Shown piece by piece: positions 38,041-50,333 of a stretch of 64,000 nt of DNA (positions within the stretch are counted from its first letter, which is position 1; every line of letters starts with the position of its first letter). Source of the stretch: Ephemerocybe angulata. Taxonomy: Eukaryota > Basidiomycota > Agaricomycetes > Agaricales > Psathyrellaceae. Below the pieces are notes generated by a model. The model searched no databases, was not told where the DNA came from, and saw only the letters and a program-made list of their open reading frames with translations. The translations under genes and the position numbers were made by a program. The stretch is taken from assembly GCA_013368325.1 (NCBI GenBank), contig JAACJK010000171.1:463760-527759 (forward strand), read 5' to 3'.

Positions 38041-40247
38041 GGTTTGTCGTGGTTGTATGAAGGCTCTGTCGAAGAAACCACAGAAGAGGCCAACAACTGT
38101 GTCATGACGCGCTCCAAGACATTTGACTCGATCGTCATGCTGTCACCTGAACCGCCGGCTCAATGCTGTTCCAACCCATTGCGACCTCCAAAGGAGGATA
38201 TTTAGACCCCTATGCTTATTAGGAGTCCCCCAACGAGCGGGGAAAACAGCGGAGGATAGACAGGCATAGATGTCGACTGCTGAACATGGTGGTTTGGGTT
38301 CAAGAGCGAACAAGCGCCCGCCTGGGAAAGAACCCCGCCTGTTACGGAAGTCGTTCGGCGGCGTCGGCCGCGTTGCACAAACCTTGTTCGAACAGCCCGC
38401 CCGCCTGCCGACCACAGAATCAGAACTTGCCAATTAGAAAAAGAAACCTGTGCCCCAATACCGTTCTAAAGGCGACTGGCTGCCCATCGATCAGCAGCCG
38501 CTTGAAAAGAAATATTTTGTATCTCAGCCGTCGAATGCTTGTGTGGTGGGCTTCGACGTCGACGTGTGGGGAGTGGCCTACACTGTGACCAGTGGGATAC
38601 AGGGTACCGAGGGGGCGTGGGGGAGGCGACATGTTGGTCTGGGACGCGACGACTCATATCACTGTGGTCAAGTAGCGAATAAACTTCAAGATGCGGAGTG
38701 TGATGTAAACTATGGATCCAGCTCAAGCATGCTCAAAAACATCTAAGCGCTCGAGCGCGTTCGACCTTTCAAACGGTCAGCGTAGATGGCGGGGAGAAGG
38801 CAGAGATTGACTGTAATACTCTTCCTTCGACACAACATTATAATCTATGCAACAAACGAGATCAATCCAACTCGTTGAGATACGGGCAAGAACACCATCA
38901 TAGAACACGTACTCCTCTCCGGCCTCAACCTCATCGTAAAATCCACGCGCATCTTTCCTGACATTTCCAGCCGAGCAATGATCGATATCCAAGTCTTCCC
39001 CACGCTTTCCTTTCACGCGAAAGCAAGCACTGCTCTCGACCCGTCTCGCCGAGTCGAAGGGATGTCCGCATTCTCCCTATCGCACAGTACCTTTATGCAT
39101 CCCACTCCGTGATGCAGCCCGGGAAGAGCCAGTCTGTGGAGGTCCCTCTCTCATAATTGTGAAGGCCGATCTACAAATTGGCCGCTGGTACTAAAATCCG
39201 AAGGTGCGATAACTCGCTTTAGCGCCCCATCCCGAAGTGCCAGGATTGATTTGTCTTTTTTGGTGGAAGCGATGACGCCGGGTCTGGTTGGGTAACTACT
39301 AACAATGAACATCAGCAGAAAGGGTTGGAGACTTTGAATGGAAGGTTACAACCTCGACGTCCCAGGACACGGTGTTCTCAACTTATGAGCTTCAGCTCAT
39401 CAGTTAAGTTTCTCCATCTACTTAATGTCGGTTGAGCGGGAACCCTGCTGGGATCGCTACCTATCGCTACTAGTATTGCTTCCTAACCTTTGCACATATT
39501 TGGAAAGAGACGGCATAGCCTTTAACTTCAAGTCGTCACATAAGAACATCGTGGCTTGCCTCGAGGCAAACACCTTCACGAAATGTATGGCACAGGACAA
39601 TGAGATCAGAGTCGGTGACAGCAAGGTGACAGGCCTCTTCAGCACCGGCGAAAGCTCACCGGCGTCCGAGAAAGCTCGAGGAGGCATCGCTGTTCAGAAT
39701 ATAGGACTTGAACGACACCAGACCCAGAAGTGAAAGCGCACCGGCGTACGAGAAAGAAGGGATTGCGGTTCAGAGGAAGGACAACGACATCAGACCCAGT
39801 CATGAAAGCGGACCCGCGTCCATGAAAGAACTTCGAAGGGAAAGTTGCTGTTCACGCGCGGTTGGGCTTTGTAGCCTGCACAGCCGTTAGTCGCCCCCGA
39901 CCAACGCGACTCGCATGCTTCGGTGACCATTTCGGGATACGAAGGGCTGTAAAAGGCCCGAAGACGCGCACTGACGTCGCAGGCAACGAGGTCTTTGTCT
40001 ACTTTCAAATCTGTGCTTTGCGCCCGGCGTCTACGCCTTTGAGCCACCATCATGCACACCCTTCTCGAACTGATGCGCTTTGGTCGTTGGGCAAAGCAGA
40101 AAACGTATAAGATGGGCTTTGGATGAGCTTGCTTTCTCCAAGTTCCCCCCTTCTGTCCTCCGACAAAGCCCTCTCCCCTCCCTGCCCTCTCAAGTCCTGC
40201 ATTCACACCTCCTCTCTCTCCTCCATCTACCCCCCTCGTCCAGCGCT
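38041..40247. other. Intergenic region with decayed repeat
   Basis: About 2.2 kb between the divergent transporter (-) and proline-rich protein (+) genes. Short open frames on both strands have no recognisable content. A degenerate repeat is present at 39650-39860 and is listed separately. The last 100 bases before 40248 are pyrimidine rich (many CTC and CCC runs), as is usual just upstream of fungal start codons. Confidence 0.5.
39650..39860 (+). repeat. Decayed tandem repeat, units about 84, 72 and 55 bp
   Basis: Three units begin GAAAGC(T/G)(C/G)ACC(G/C)GCGT and each carries GAAAG about 20 bases later; the first two share CAGACCCAG near the end. Translated, they give a recurring ES(S/A/G)PA(S/Y) motif, but stops break the frame. 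The array may be a fossil coding repeat. Confidence 0.5.
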
Positions 40248-41917
40248 ATGCAGGTTAACCACCATTTGGGCATGCGTTCAAGCAGCTTCCTCCCCCCTCA
40301 GGGACACATGCAGCCGTACCTTGCATCGTACGTCGCTGATCTTCCCCTCCATTGACCATCCTGCTGAACGATCGCCTACCTTATTTCCTCCAGGTCGCAG
40401 CCCCCTCAGCAATCCAAGACTTTGCCTCAGAAGGTTATGGCGGCTCTCCAAGGGCAGTGGGCAGCCAGCACTGGCAAAGGTCAAGTTCCGCCAATGCCCC
40501 ACATGCACGGGGCCAACATCCCAGGACCCTCAAATGGCCCCCAACCATTTTTCCCAGCCCATCCCCGAGCATACCATGACCTGTCCATCGACCGCCTCAT
40601 CTTAGCCCAAGCCCACCGCCGCCTCAACGTCCCCATCCCCAACGCCGCGGAAGTCTACCACAGTACCAACAGACCCGAGGTGAAGCTGCATATGCTGGAG
40701 GCAAATCTCCAGAGGGGGGTGAATGAGCTGTGGAACATGGGAAAGAAGTGTAAGCTTGTTTCGTGGGACGGGAAGGACGTCCTCCTGCCACAACTTGCCG
40801 CTTTCCCCACCCCAAGCTTTACGGCGCCGTCGGTTTCCCAGGCCACCGCTCCCGCCGCCGTCCCAACTCAGGTCCCCACTCCCGCTGCCAACGTGCAACA
40901 GCCATCTCCTCAGGTTGCCGCCCCCACCGTCACCGTCCCCCATCCCGCTCCTCAGGTTCCCGCCCCCACCGTCCCCGTCCCCAAGCCCGCTCCTCTAATC
41001 GCCACCCCCACCCTCCTCGTGCCCGTCCCCCAGCTCCCTGCTGCTCAGTTCTCCGCCTCCACCTCCAGCCTCTGCATTCCCCAAGCGTCGGTAATACCCA
41101 CACATACCCAATCGACCCTAGGGAAGCGCAGGGCCTGCGAGATCGAGCCCGAGACTGAGAACGCGAACGCGACCTCTGAGCCCGGCCCCAGCACCAAGAA
41201 GCTTAAGGCGCGCGCATCCGAGAGCAAGGCCGCCGAGAGCGCGCCGATTCAGAGGAACGGTTCGAACAGGCAGGGAACACCGGCTGGCGCGAGGAACGTC
41301 AGGAAGGCCAAGGCTGCGGAACTCGCAGGTGCCCAAGGGGCGCAGGCGTCATCGTCCAAGGTGGTACTCGAGCACCTGGTGCCGAGCCTCCCTCTCGGCG
41401 GCCCCGTCTTCGCGACGCAGGACCCGAATGCTGAGGTCGATCTCTGCGCTCCTGGACAGATCTTCGTTCCTACCGCAGAGGTTCAAAACACCGAGCAGCT
41501 TTTAGACCAGTACCTCAGCCAGTTCATCAATCTGGATCAGTGCGAATCGCCTGCCATGGTAAGTGGTGTCCCTTCCCGATTATCGTGTAACAACCAGCTA
41601 ACCGTTGTTGGAAACAGGAAACAGCGCCGGCGATCCCGCAACCACAAGCGCAGGTTGAGGCTCTAACCCAGAGCTATCTCCCTGCACCGTACAACAATAT
41701 ATCTGGCGCCGACAATCAGTTCGGTGCGACCAACAACGACCTCCTCTGGGGAGAGGACCCGTGGCCCGTCGATGGCAACTGGGACGGTTCTCAGCCGTTG
41801 GTGAACCACAGGTGGAACTTGCCAGTGTCGTCGTACGAGAATATGAATAGTGTGGTGGGGGCGGGGGTTACGATTGGAGAGATGGGGCACGGGCTGTTGT
41901 CGGAGGCAGCCCAGTAG
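40248..41917 (+). CDS. Unrecognised proline-rich, nuclear-looking protein
   Basis: Three exons, 40248-40327, 40394-41558 and 41618-41917, close in phase and give 514 residues. The start is the ATG of MQVNHHLGMRSSSF after a pyrimidine-rich leader. The N-terminal 110 residues contain the most conserved-looking part: HDLSIDRLILAQAHRRLN, VYHSTNRPEVKLHMLEANLQ and LWNMGKKCKLVSWDGKDV. Residues about 150-240 are Ala/Pro/Val repeats of the type PAPQVPAPTVPVP. Basic stretches (GKRRACE, TKKLKARASESK, GARNVRKAKA) could be nuclear signals. The C-terminal third is acidic and rich in Asn, Gln and Trp (DLLWGEDPWPVDGNWDG), a composition seen in activation regions. I do not recognise a DNA-binding domain. It could be a transcription cofactor, but no function can be assigned. 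Confidence 0.75.
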
Positions 41918-43601
41918 ATGAGCGCGACGGCGATGGGAAAGCAGAGGGCTAACTCAGTTACCCATAGATTTTTAACTTTCTTACCTTTTCTCTCTCCCTT
42001 TCTCCTCGCTTCTTCTCCTTCTTCCTCTTTCGCCACTTTCCCCTTTGTGATCATGGACCTTCTCTTTCTTATTACTTATTTATTGGACCTGTCAATGAGC
42101 TGATACGTTTCTCCTGGCTGCATCTCAATGTGTATTTCGTACCTAGATTCTTAGAACAAAGTCGTTTCGGAACCTTCAGGCAACCGCGCGTGATGACGGG
42201 GTGAAAAGAAGGAGTATAAGCGATTGAGAACAATGCATGGCGTTGCAAAGGTACGTTAACAGACGACAGCTACAGTTGTATCACATCGATAACGATCGTA
42301 TAGAGGATTTAATTTGGTGAGAAGAACAAGGAGTGGAATTACGTTGGGTTTTCGGGCGAAACGCGGCGACTGTGGCGCGAATCGATGGGAGTATTCGGCC
42401 AAGTCCGAAGAAACACCCTCAACCGCAAACATTCACAAAGTCTGGGTGTTTAAGCGCCCAAGCTCGCTAACCGTTTCCTTCGGTGTTACACTGTTGGGAT
42501 TGCCATGGTTGTAGAGTATCGATTAGGACGTTGCATCCACTTCCGCAAGTACCATGGTGCAACCAATTCTTCTTCTCTCCCCCCATATATCCTGAACGCA
42601 TTTACCCCGCCTCCGCAATCCCCAGTGCAAAGGTACAGTGGAAGGAGAAGATAGGTCGGGAGGTTCGGACAATGCAGATCTAAGCCACCCCTTCAGTATG
42701 TTTGTTGCGGTGTCTTATTTCTGAGTTCACGCGAGAGTTGGGGCGCCTCAGCTGGCAGTGAACTCTAGGAGATGGATAATGGAAGGAACGATTTACTTGC
42801 ATCTGTGTGAGTACGAAGCGCTAAAGTCATTCTTGCGAATTTTGCGGTAATATTTTAAGACTATATATCCTGCGCTTTAGCTTGTATCAGGATGGGTAAA
42901 TCGTAGTTGGGCCTTGGGGCCTCAGAAGCAGTAAGAGACTTTAATTGTACCACAAGAGGAATTGCTGAAGAAGCGCTGGAACTGACGCTCTTGAGGCATA
43001 AAAGATATTGACACACTACATAGCATATAGTACCTCTGAGCTCAATGCTTTTCAGAGGCCCACCAAGTGGTGTGCTACTCAAGGCCGACCGCCGAGGAGC
43101 GGTCACGGGAAGTTGCGCGAGGGCGCAACATGGACAAACAACACGCCCAGTACTATATATTGGACTGGTTCCTTCATCCATCCTCTCCACATCTTTCTTC
43201 CCTTCTTCCATGTTCTCCCTCAAGGTCTGCGAGAATTTACACTAGGCGTTGTTGCGTATCGGTTCAAAGGTGCGACTCCCCAAGTTTGGTCCAAATCGCC
43301 TTTCGTCTAACCCACTTTCCTTCAAGTCGCGCGGTGTTAGGGATTCTTGGCGACCGGGGCAAAATTGTCAAGGCGGGCACTCGATATCGCCTTTTTCTAT
43401 ACCGCTGTTGTTGCTCAGCGTTGAGCTCGAGGTACCCGTTCTCGCCCTCGACGGCGCGGCGCTACTTGCTACTGATGTAACTGATCCCGAGATGACCCTA
43501 ACCCGGGCAGCATCAGACGGCGCCGTCAAACAAAGGCAAAGGATGCGAACGCGGGCCAGCTTGAACTTGGCGCGCACCACCACCCGACCTCAACCTCCAC
43601 G
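41918..43601. other. Intergenic region without supported gene
   Basis: About 1.7 kb between two plus-strand genes. It holds the 3' region of the proline-rich protein gene and the promoter of NUP84. Open frames at 42861-43583 on both strands are overlapping and uninformative. Confidence 0.5.
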
Positions 43602-46207
43602 ATGTCTGACAAGGAGCTCTTTGCCTCCTTTGCCGAGGTGCTGGCCCTCAGCCAGGCCATGAAGGACGATCTGCCAGGGCTGTTGGACCCAGAAACCGGC
43701 TTCGCACCGAGAATGCGCCAATTGTGCATGGAACAGTACGTAGCGTTGGACAGACAGTGTCGCAAAGCTGACTTGGGATAAAGTATTCAGGAGCTTGAGG
43801 AAGCGCACGCATCGCCAAAAGAGATCGAAGTGCTAAGACTGGAAGAACACACCTGGAGTCTTCTACAAGCGCTCCTCCCTGCCCGAAAAACCGAATTCCT
43901 CCCCAAACCCACCGCTCAACAGCTTATCGCGATAAACCCATACACACCGCCGTCGACACTCGCCCAAGCGGTTCTCAACTCATCACGCCTTCTCGAAGAG
44001 CTCGTCGTCGTGCGCGAATGGCTGCAAGACACCGCACCCACCCCGCCCATTCCAGAGGCGACGACGGGGTACTGGAAGTTCACCAAGCACAACGTGCTGC
44101 AGGGCATGCGCTCCGGCAACACGTATCGGGACGGGCTGGTGAAGGAGCTCGACCCGGACGCACCGAATCGCGAGGAGGGGAGAGCGTTGGCGTCGGACGA
44201 CGCGAGCTACGAGAAGGGCTTGTTGCAGGCGTTATACGCGTGCGTGCGTGCGGGTCGCCTGGAAGACGCCGTGGACTTCTGCAGGCGGGCCCACCAGCCA
44301 TGGCGAGCCTCCAGCATTCTCGGTTCGCGTCTCTTCGCCTGGCCTGCGATATGTGAGTGCCGTCGTTCTAGCGCGTTGATCCCGGTGTTCACGCTGTGTT
44401 AGCCACAGAGTCAAAGGACGACGACGCCATGGCGGAGGACGATGCAGAGTTCTGGCATGGGAACCGGCGGCGGAAACTGTGGAAGAAGACCTGTGTGCAC
44501 GCTGCCCTCAACAATACCCTTTCGGACCAGGAACGACTGCTCTACGCCGCGCTTGCCCCTTCCCCCTTGACGGCCACGATCCTCAAGTCGGCGTGCAGGA
44601 CGTGGGAAGACCATCTCTGGGTCCAAATCAGCATCATCTGCGAAGAGAAGGAGTCCTTGGAGCTGAGTCGGCTGAGCGGAAGCTTCTGGGAGGGAGGTGA
44701 GCCGGAAGAGGTCGACCAGGAGGAGTGGGAGGAAGAGGTCATCGAGACGCTGGATACGTTGCAGGACGTCGCAGTGCTCGAAGGGTGCGTCATAAGCTCC
44801 TCCCATGCGGTATATTCTGACTCTCTCCAGTCCGAAAGCAGACCATGCCTTCCATTTCTCGCAACTGCATATCATCCTCAACCGCACCGACCAGCTTCTC
44901 AAAGCGTTCGACGGGACCCTCTCTGATGAGCAATTCCGCAAGGACTCTTTCGAATACGCTCAGCTCACCCGCTTCTTCGCCCACCTCTGCCTCTTCCTGC
45001 AACTCATCGACATCCCGACGCCGCCGATTGAAACTCAACATATTCTCGAAGCCTACCTTCAAGTTCTCGAACAGGCGGAGCAGCGGCCATTGATCGCGAT
45101 GTACGCTGGTGCCCTGGGAGACAACGCTGTTGAGCGATATGCATTGTTCTTGGTGTCGCTTGAGCTGAATGCGGACGTGGGGGAGAGGCGGTTGGCGCTG
45201 ACCCGGGCGAACGAACATGGCCTCGACATGTATCGTGTGGCTGTCGTCACTGCCGAACGGACAATCGAGAAGGCCTTCGATCTTCTTCCTGAACCCAAAG
45301 GTCCCCTACCGTCAATTATTGCCCTCCCTCAGCCACCGACTGTCGACGAACTGTTCTTGCTTCGCTCAATCGAATGGACGACGTTCCACGAGGAGACGTA
45401 CGAAGTGGCGTTGGAGCAGACCAACGTCATTCTGCGCTACTTCCTCGGTGTTGGGCGTGTGCAGGCGGCTCTGTCATTGTTGGAGATGCTGCCGAGCGGG
45501 CTTGCGGATATCAGCGAGCCAGAGACGAGGGCTACTGAGTATCTGCATTATAGGCAGTTCTTTGTTATTTGGGAGCAGTTGGAACGGGTTGTGGAACAGA
45601 GAGGGCAGGGTGATCTGCCCTTGTCGAAGGATGAGAGGGCGGCTTGGCTCAGCCAATACAGGGTACGCATCCAGACTTGGGTTTGAATGACTCTCCGCTG
45701 ACATTTGGGAATAGAACTCTATCGATCAGGCTCATGAGCAGGTTACGACGCTTTTGACGACAGAGTGGCTTGTGCCAAATGAAACGGAGGTCAAACTTGG
45801 TAAGCAGATATAGTTCGAGTCTATCGCCGTGTGCTAACTCGATTTTCTCCTGTAGCTGATAGAAGAACGCGAGAACTCCTCCGCATTCGACAACTCTACA
45901 TTCCCGAAATCATCTTCCGCCTACACTTTATCCTCATCAACTCTCGTCAATGGATACCCGAGTGCGTTTGACCGTCTCTCTCTCTTAGTACCACCATTCA
46001 CCTTGAGTATGTTCTAGGAATCTGAAGCGTGCGCTGAAGCTCGCCGATATCGTCGCGGACTCGAGATACAAGCTGTATGACGACTTCGTGAACCCCGATG
46101 GACCCGCGCGGCTGGGCAAGTATCTGCGGGCGGTGAAGGAGGCCTTCGTGGCGGGGTTGGAGAAGGGCGGGTCGGATCCGTTTAGGCCGGTTTTGGCTGC
46201 GTTGTAG
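43602..46207 (+). CDS. Nucleoporin Nup84 (Nup107 family)
   Basis: Structural subunit of the Y-shaped outer-ring complex of the nuclear pore. Seven exons, 43602-43735, 43784-44352, 44403-44784, 44831-45662, 45715-45799, 45856-45961 and 46018-46207, sum to 2298 nt and close in phase: 765 residues, within the usual range for fungal Nup84. The start is MSDKELFASFAEV. Diagnostic alpha-helical blocks are ATTGYWKFTKHNVLQGM, ALYACVRAGRLEDAVDFCRR with QPWRA, WEDHLWVQISI, HIILNRTDQLL, LTRFFAHLCLFLQLID and, near the end, LLRIRQLYIPEIIFRLH and LKLADIVADSRYKLYDDF. No truncation or missing part is seen. The 3' side adjoins a noncoding tandem array. Confidence 0.93.
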
Positions 46208-46404
46208 TTCTATCCGTGGTTCTTTTCTTTGTATAATGCTTTGTTGTTTGACAGGTATCGTCCTTGCTGAGAGTCCTCCGACTCGGATGTTCCTATCCTC
46301 GGTATATGCCGACGCGCCTCTAGACGATATAAAGGGTTTCTGAGCCACGCTGCTCCTTGCCTCTTGCCTCCCATCTGCATCATCCCCCAGCGGTGGCACC
46401 GCCG

Positions 46405-47275
46405 TACCACACCGATATCTCTCCGCTCGAGACATTGTATATCATCGAGCTCGGTCGAGGAGGGATAATACTGTTCCATAGGGACACCGAATTGTTTCTC
46501 GGCCCCAGATGCCTGTTGAGTGGCACAGGTTGGAGATAGCTCTGTGTTTGAGCCTGCTCAACCTGCCACGGCGTCGCCAGAGGCATCTACTGTGGGCCGA
46601 CAGGTTAGCTGGTTGCAATCGATGAATCGAGGAGGCCCTAGCGATCCATTCGGAAGGGGGTCGGGGATGGACGCGCTGTTGAAGTGGTTTGGCAGGCTGT
46701 TCCCCGATATCTCGGCGTTGGAGGCACCCTACCCCATCGAGGAGGGGTGCTGTCCCATAGTGGCATTGGTGGCACCGAATTAAATATCGGCGCCCGTTGA
46801 ACTTGAGGTGGACAGGGAGATAGCTCTGTGTTAGAGCCTGCTCAACCTGCTGTTGCTGCGGGATCGCCGGGGACATTTCCTGTAATCCACCGATGGTTTA
46901 GCTGGTTGGTATCGATGAGTCGAGGAGGAGCGCTTAGCCCTAGCGATCCATTCTGGAGGGGGGTCTGAATCGGGAATGGACGCGCTGTTGAAGTGGTTTG
47001 GCAGGCTGTTCCCCGATATCTCTCGGTTGGAGACATTGTATACGTACCCACCGAGGAAATGTACTGTCCCATTGGGGCATTTAATTGGTGGCATCGAACT
47101 GATTGTCGGCGCTAGTTGAACATGACGGACAGGGAGATAGCTCTGTGTTAGAGCCTGCTCAGCCTGCGGGGTCGCCAGAGGCATCTGCTGTGGGCTGACA
47201 ATGATTAGCTGGTTGGTATCGATGAATCGAGGAGGAGCGCTTAGCCCTGGTGATGCGCTCTGGTTGGGGCATATG
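46405..47275. repeat. Tandem array, unit about 290-310 bp
   Basis: Two nearly complete units (about 46526-46813 and 46817-47129), a partial third (47130-47275) and a leading half unit (46405-46525). Shared landmarks are GGAGATAGCTCTGTGTT, GAGCCTGCTCA, TTAGCTGGTTG followed by ATCGATGA, GAAGTGGTTTGGCAGGCTG and CCCCGATATCTC. The units differ by small insertions and deletions. Minus-strand open frames repeat with the unit but break, so I treat it as satellite-like DNA rather than a gene. Confidence 0.8.
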
Positions 47276-47616
47276 TAGATCTACTGTGGATGATTCTTCA
47301 GTGAAGTTGGGATTTGGGTGCGGTGAGGGGTGTGTATGGAGGGTGTGCAGGTGTGGGATGCTGTCATGATATCCTATCATATTCCTATCCCGACTGGTCC
47401 AGCCTAGTATACTCGTATATATACTCGTATCCCATGTAGACGACTCTCCATTGTCGTCCTCTTGTGTCCTCCTATAGATCGCTTTGCTCCCTTCTCTCCC
47501 GTGCTCCACTCGTCGCCCGTGCCCGTTGTGTCCGTCCCTGACATTAGGACGACAATTTTTTTTAGGAAATACAGGAAACGGACATCGCCTGTAGCGACCA
47601 CTCACGTCCTTACATC

Positions 47617-48482
47617 ATGTTACCACTTAGACATTCTCCCAATCCAAGTCCACGCGAAGTGGCATATTCAAGTCCACGCGAAGTGGCAACCTCAAGTCCA
47701 CGCGAAGTGGCGAGCCCAAGTCCACGCGGAGTGGCAAACCCAAGTCCACGCGGAGTGGCGAACCCAAGTCCACGCGAAGTGGCATATGCGGAACCACGCG
47801 AAGTGGTAGCCTCACCCACCCTCGTACCCCAAGACCTTAACCAATCCCTTCTATGCGACGAAATGTCTCCCTTGACCTCCCTTTCTTCCGGCAGTACGAT
47901 CCCCGACCAAATCCCACAAGACCAACCTGCTGAACGGCGAGCGAACCTATGGGACCCATCGCCCACTTGGCCTAAAATCCCCTCATCTGCCTCCATGTTC
48001 AGTCAACGACCTCCGATGTTCCACCAGCGATCCGCCTCCTTTACAGCCCCCCTTCGAGGGGACCTTCCTTCCTACAACCCTACGCCCAGTCCGACCCACC
48101 TCGTTCCCCTGAGATACCCCGGGCCAACACCCCTCGTCAATTTGGAAACCAGACTCCCCGTCCCGTCTCTCAGGCTTCTTCCCACTCCGACTTGTCCTAC
48201 ACCGACGAACACCCTTCCTTCTCGTCTTTCACCAACGGTGTCTCCAGAAACAACATGGACCAACGTTCCCAGTACAGCAGCCGAGCCATAACACCTATCG
48301 AAGAAGCCGTTGATGGCAATGAACCTCTAGCGCCCAATATCCCCATTCAAACATCGGCGCCTATTCCACTCGTCAACCAACAAGACAGCCTGTACCCAAC
48401 GCTACATCCTGTCGACTGGAAGAACCAGGCTCAGCAGCCACCACAGAACCCGCCAATGACCCTTACGACATGGGTCAACTGA
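47617..48482 (+). CDS. Low-complexity Pro/Ser-rich ORF, probably frameshifted
   Basis: The frame from 47617 reads MLPLRHSPNPSPREVAYSS and carries an octapeptide repeat SPREVAxx seven times, then a Pro/Ser-rich region up to about 48050. From about 48060 a second frame looks more protein-like (LQPYAQSDPPRSPEIPRAN, then SSHSDLSYTDEHPSFSSFT) and runs to a stop at 48482 (MTLTTWVN). No clear intron joins the two, so either an unseen splice exists or a frameshift has occurred. No domain is recognisable. It lies in a repeat-rich region and may be a decayed gene. Confidence 0.35.
47648..47808 (+). repeat. 24-bp tandem repeat with conserved hairpin
   Basis: Seven units of about 24 bp, each containing CCACGCG(A/G)AGTGG. 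CCAC and GTGG pair as a 4-bp stem with a 5-base loop. The stem is unchanged in all seven, while the variable A/G lies in the loop. The spacers between stems vary more. Confidence 0.85.
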
Positions 48483-49126
48483 GCTTACATGTGGTCCATC
48501 TGTCATGGATCAGTAGAGGTCAGTTGGCTGCTGTCAATGGCTTGTATCAGTTGATGTCCGCCAATTGAGCCTTCGTTGTGGTCATAAGTAAACCCAGTGC
48601 GGGGTGTATTAATCGGGATTCGGCACTTGATCGGCACATTTGCAATGCCCGCAATAGCACCACGGTCGGATGACTCGGATCTCACTTGGATCCCACACCC
48701 GGCGGGAATGCCCGTGTGTAATTTCAATTCCCATTCGGGTGCTGGACACCTGGCGGGAATGCGCGCCGCGCGTGCTGCAACCCGACTATGCAGCAGCCGC
48801 ATGACCTATGCAATGATGCGGATGGGTTAGGTGTCTCGCGCGCCGGGCATCCCGTGCGTCGGACGCCTTGTGGCCCGACTTTAGGCCTTCAGTAGTTCTA
48901 GAGACATGATTTAGATGATAAGAATATACATACGCGAATAAGAACTAAAGTATACTTTTAGAAGTGGTCTGTGAAGCACGCGGGCGGATAAAGCGCGGAC
49001 GCCGAATAGCTATTCCATAGTTCAGAACTATCAAACTTATTCTCCACGGACCCCACATTCCTTGATAACATGTGAGAACAAGAAGGGTGAAGAAGGTCCC
49101 ACTCCGTAAATCTATCAAATCCTGAT
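48483..49126. other. Intergenic region without supported gene
   Basis: Contains a short direct repeat, GGCGGGAATGC, near 48701 and 48753, and the 3' flank of the minus-strand gene at 49127. Nothing else is supported. Confidence 0.45.
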
Positions 49127-49896
49127 CTACGTATTTACAGTGGAGTTAGCATTAGAAGCAGCCGCGAGCCCAGACTTTAGGCTCTCGGCCCTTGAATGTG
49201 AGTACATAGCCCGATTAAGGGCATCTACAACCTTCTGAGTCAGAATGCGTGTACGCAATAGGTTCTCGTGGTGTGCAAGAGTACGCTCCTGGATTTCCAC
49301 CAGATCTTGTAGATGAGCATCAAGAAAACCGCTTGCGACCCGGACAGTATCGTGCGCACGCAAGTCCCAGTACCTGTTGATATTGTGATTAGCCTCCCAG
49401 ATGTACAATCGTTAGATAGAAGCAATAATTACCCATCGTTTAACATCTCTGCCGCAGTTTGACGAAGTGACTGTGCGGTAGAGCTCGCGCCAGTCTTCTG
49501 CACAGGAAGCCCGGCCTCTGCACGACCCTTGCTTTCGGCCACTCGTTGAGCGGTGTCTTCAAGTTCACGATTAAAATTGACATATTCCCTTGACGCTGTG
49601 GGCGGCGGTCCAGGGTGAGGGCCGGTTGGACGCAATGTAGGACGTGGTGTCAGGGAAAGTGGCGGCACAGTGCCGGGGGTGATGTACTTGGGTTTCGTCT
49701 CTTGGGATTGAGTCGGAGAGTCGTCAAGTGCCCTGCTGAAGATATCAGCGGAAGGCAAACGCTGTTGTATCTCTTCAAGAAATCAGTATTAATATAGGAG
49801 CATTGGGGAAAAGCACAGGGGAGGCCGCGTACTGGCATTGCCGTCGTTTCTAAGAGCCGTTGGGGTGTTCGACCTGACGGCGACGCTATCCTTCAT
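49127..49896 (-). CDS. Small coiled-coil protein, unrecognised
   Basis: ATG at 49896, MKDSVAVRSNTPTALRN; the first exon ends at 49833, the second runs from 49772 to about 49430, and the last from about 49375 to the stop at 49127. The product is about 210 residues. The middle is Pro/Thr rich (TPGTVPPLSLTPRPTLRP); the second half is helical and charged, with heptad-like spacing (FNRELEDTAQRVAESKGRA, LQDLVEIQERTLAHHENLL, ILTQKVVDALNRAMYSHS), suggesting a coiled coil. There is no catalytic motif. It is divergent from the Cys6-cluster gene on the plus strand, and both may belong to the same accessory region. Confidence 0.6.
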
Positions 49897-50333
49897 CTCG
49901 AAGTCTGGTTATTAAATAGCAAAAGCCCGAATAGGTTAATAAAAATGCAGCGAAGACCGTAAACCGCTAACTGACCCATGTTCTCAGTCGATGCCAATCT
50001 GCGTGAACAGGTTAATGAGGAGGAACCTAAGAAGATGTCGATATATTATATGGATGAGGGTGGGAGGACTTGTGGACAATTATCGGAATAAGGGCGCTTC
50101 GCAAATGTGATAAATCACTAGGAGCACAGGTAGTCTTGCTCATCTTGACAGATCGAAGGCTGGATAAGGATTCCTACCATCGTTTCGCTGATAAAGAGGC
50201 CATCGATATCAGTCCATCCCTGTGTGCATTAACTAGCAAAATCTTTCACGACGCTTCTAAGTTTTATCTGTCACTTAAACTTGACTTCAACCTTCGACCT
50301 CTCGTTCATCAAGCGCTTAGCCTCAACAAAGGA

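Noticed and set aside
47648..47808. Possible CRISPR-like array
   Set aside because: Units are 24-bp direct repeats with hardly any unique spacer, in a eukaryotic genome; a slippage-type tandem repeat explains it.
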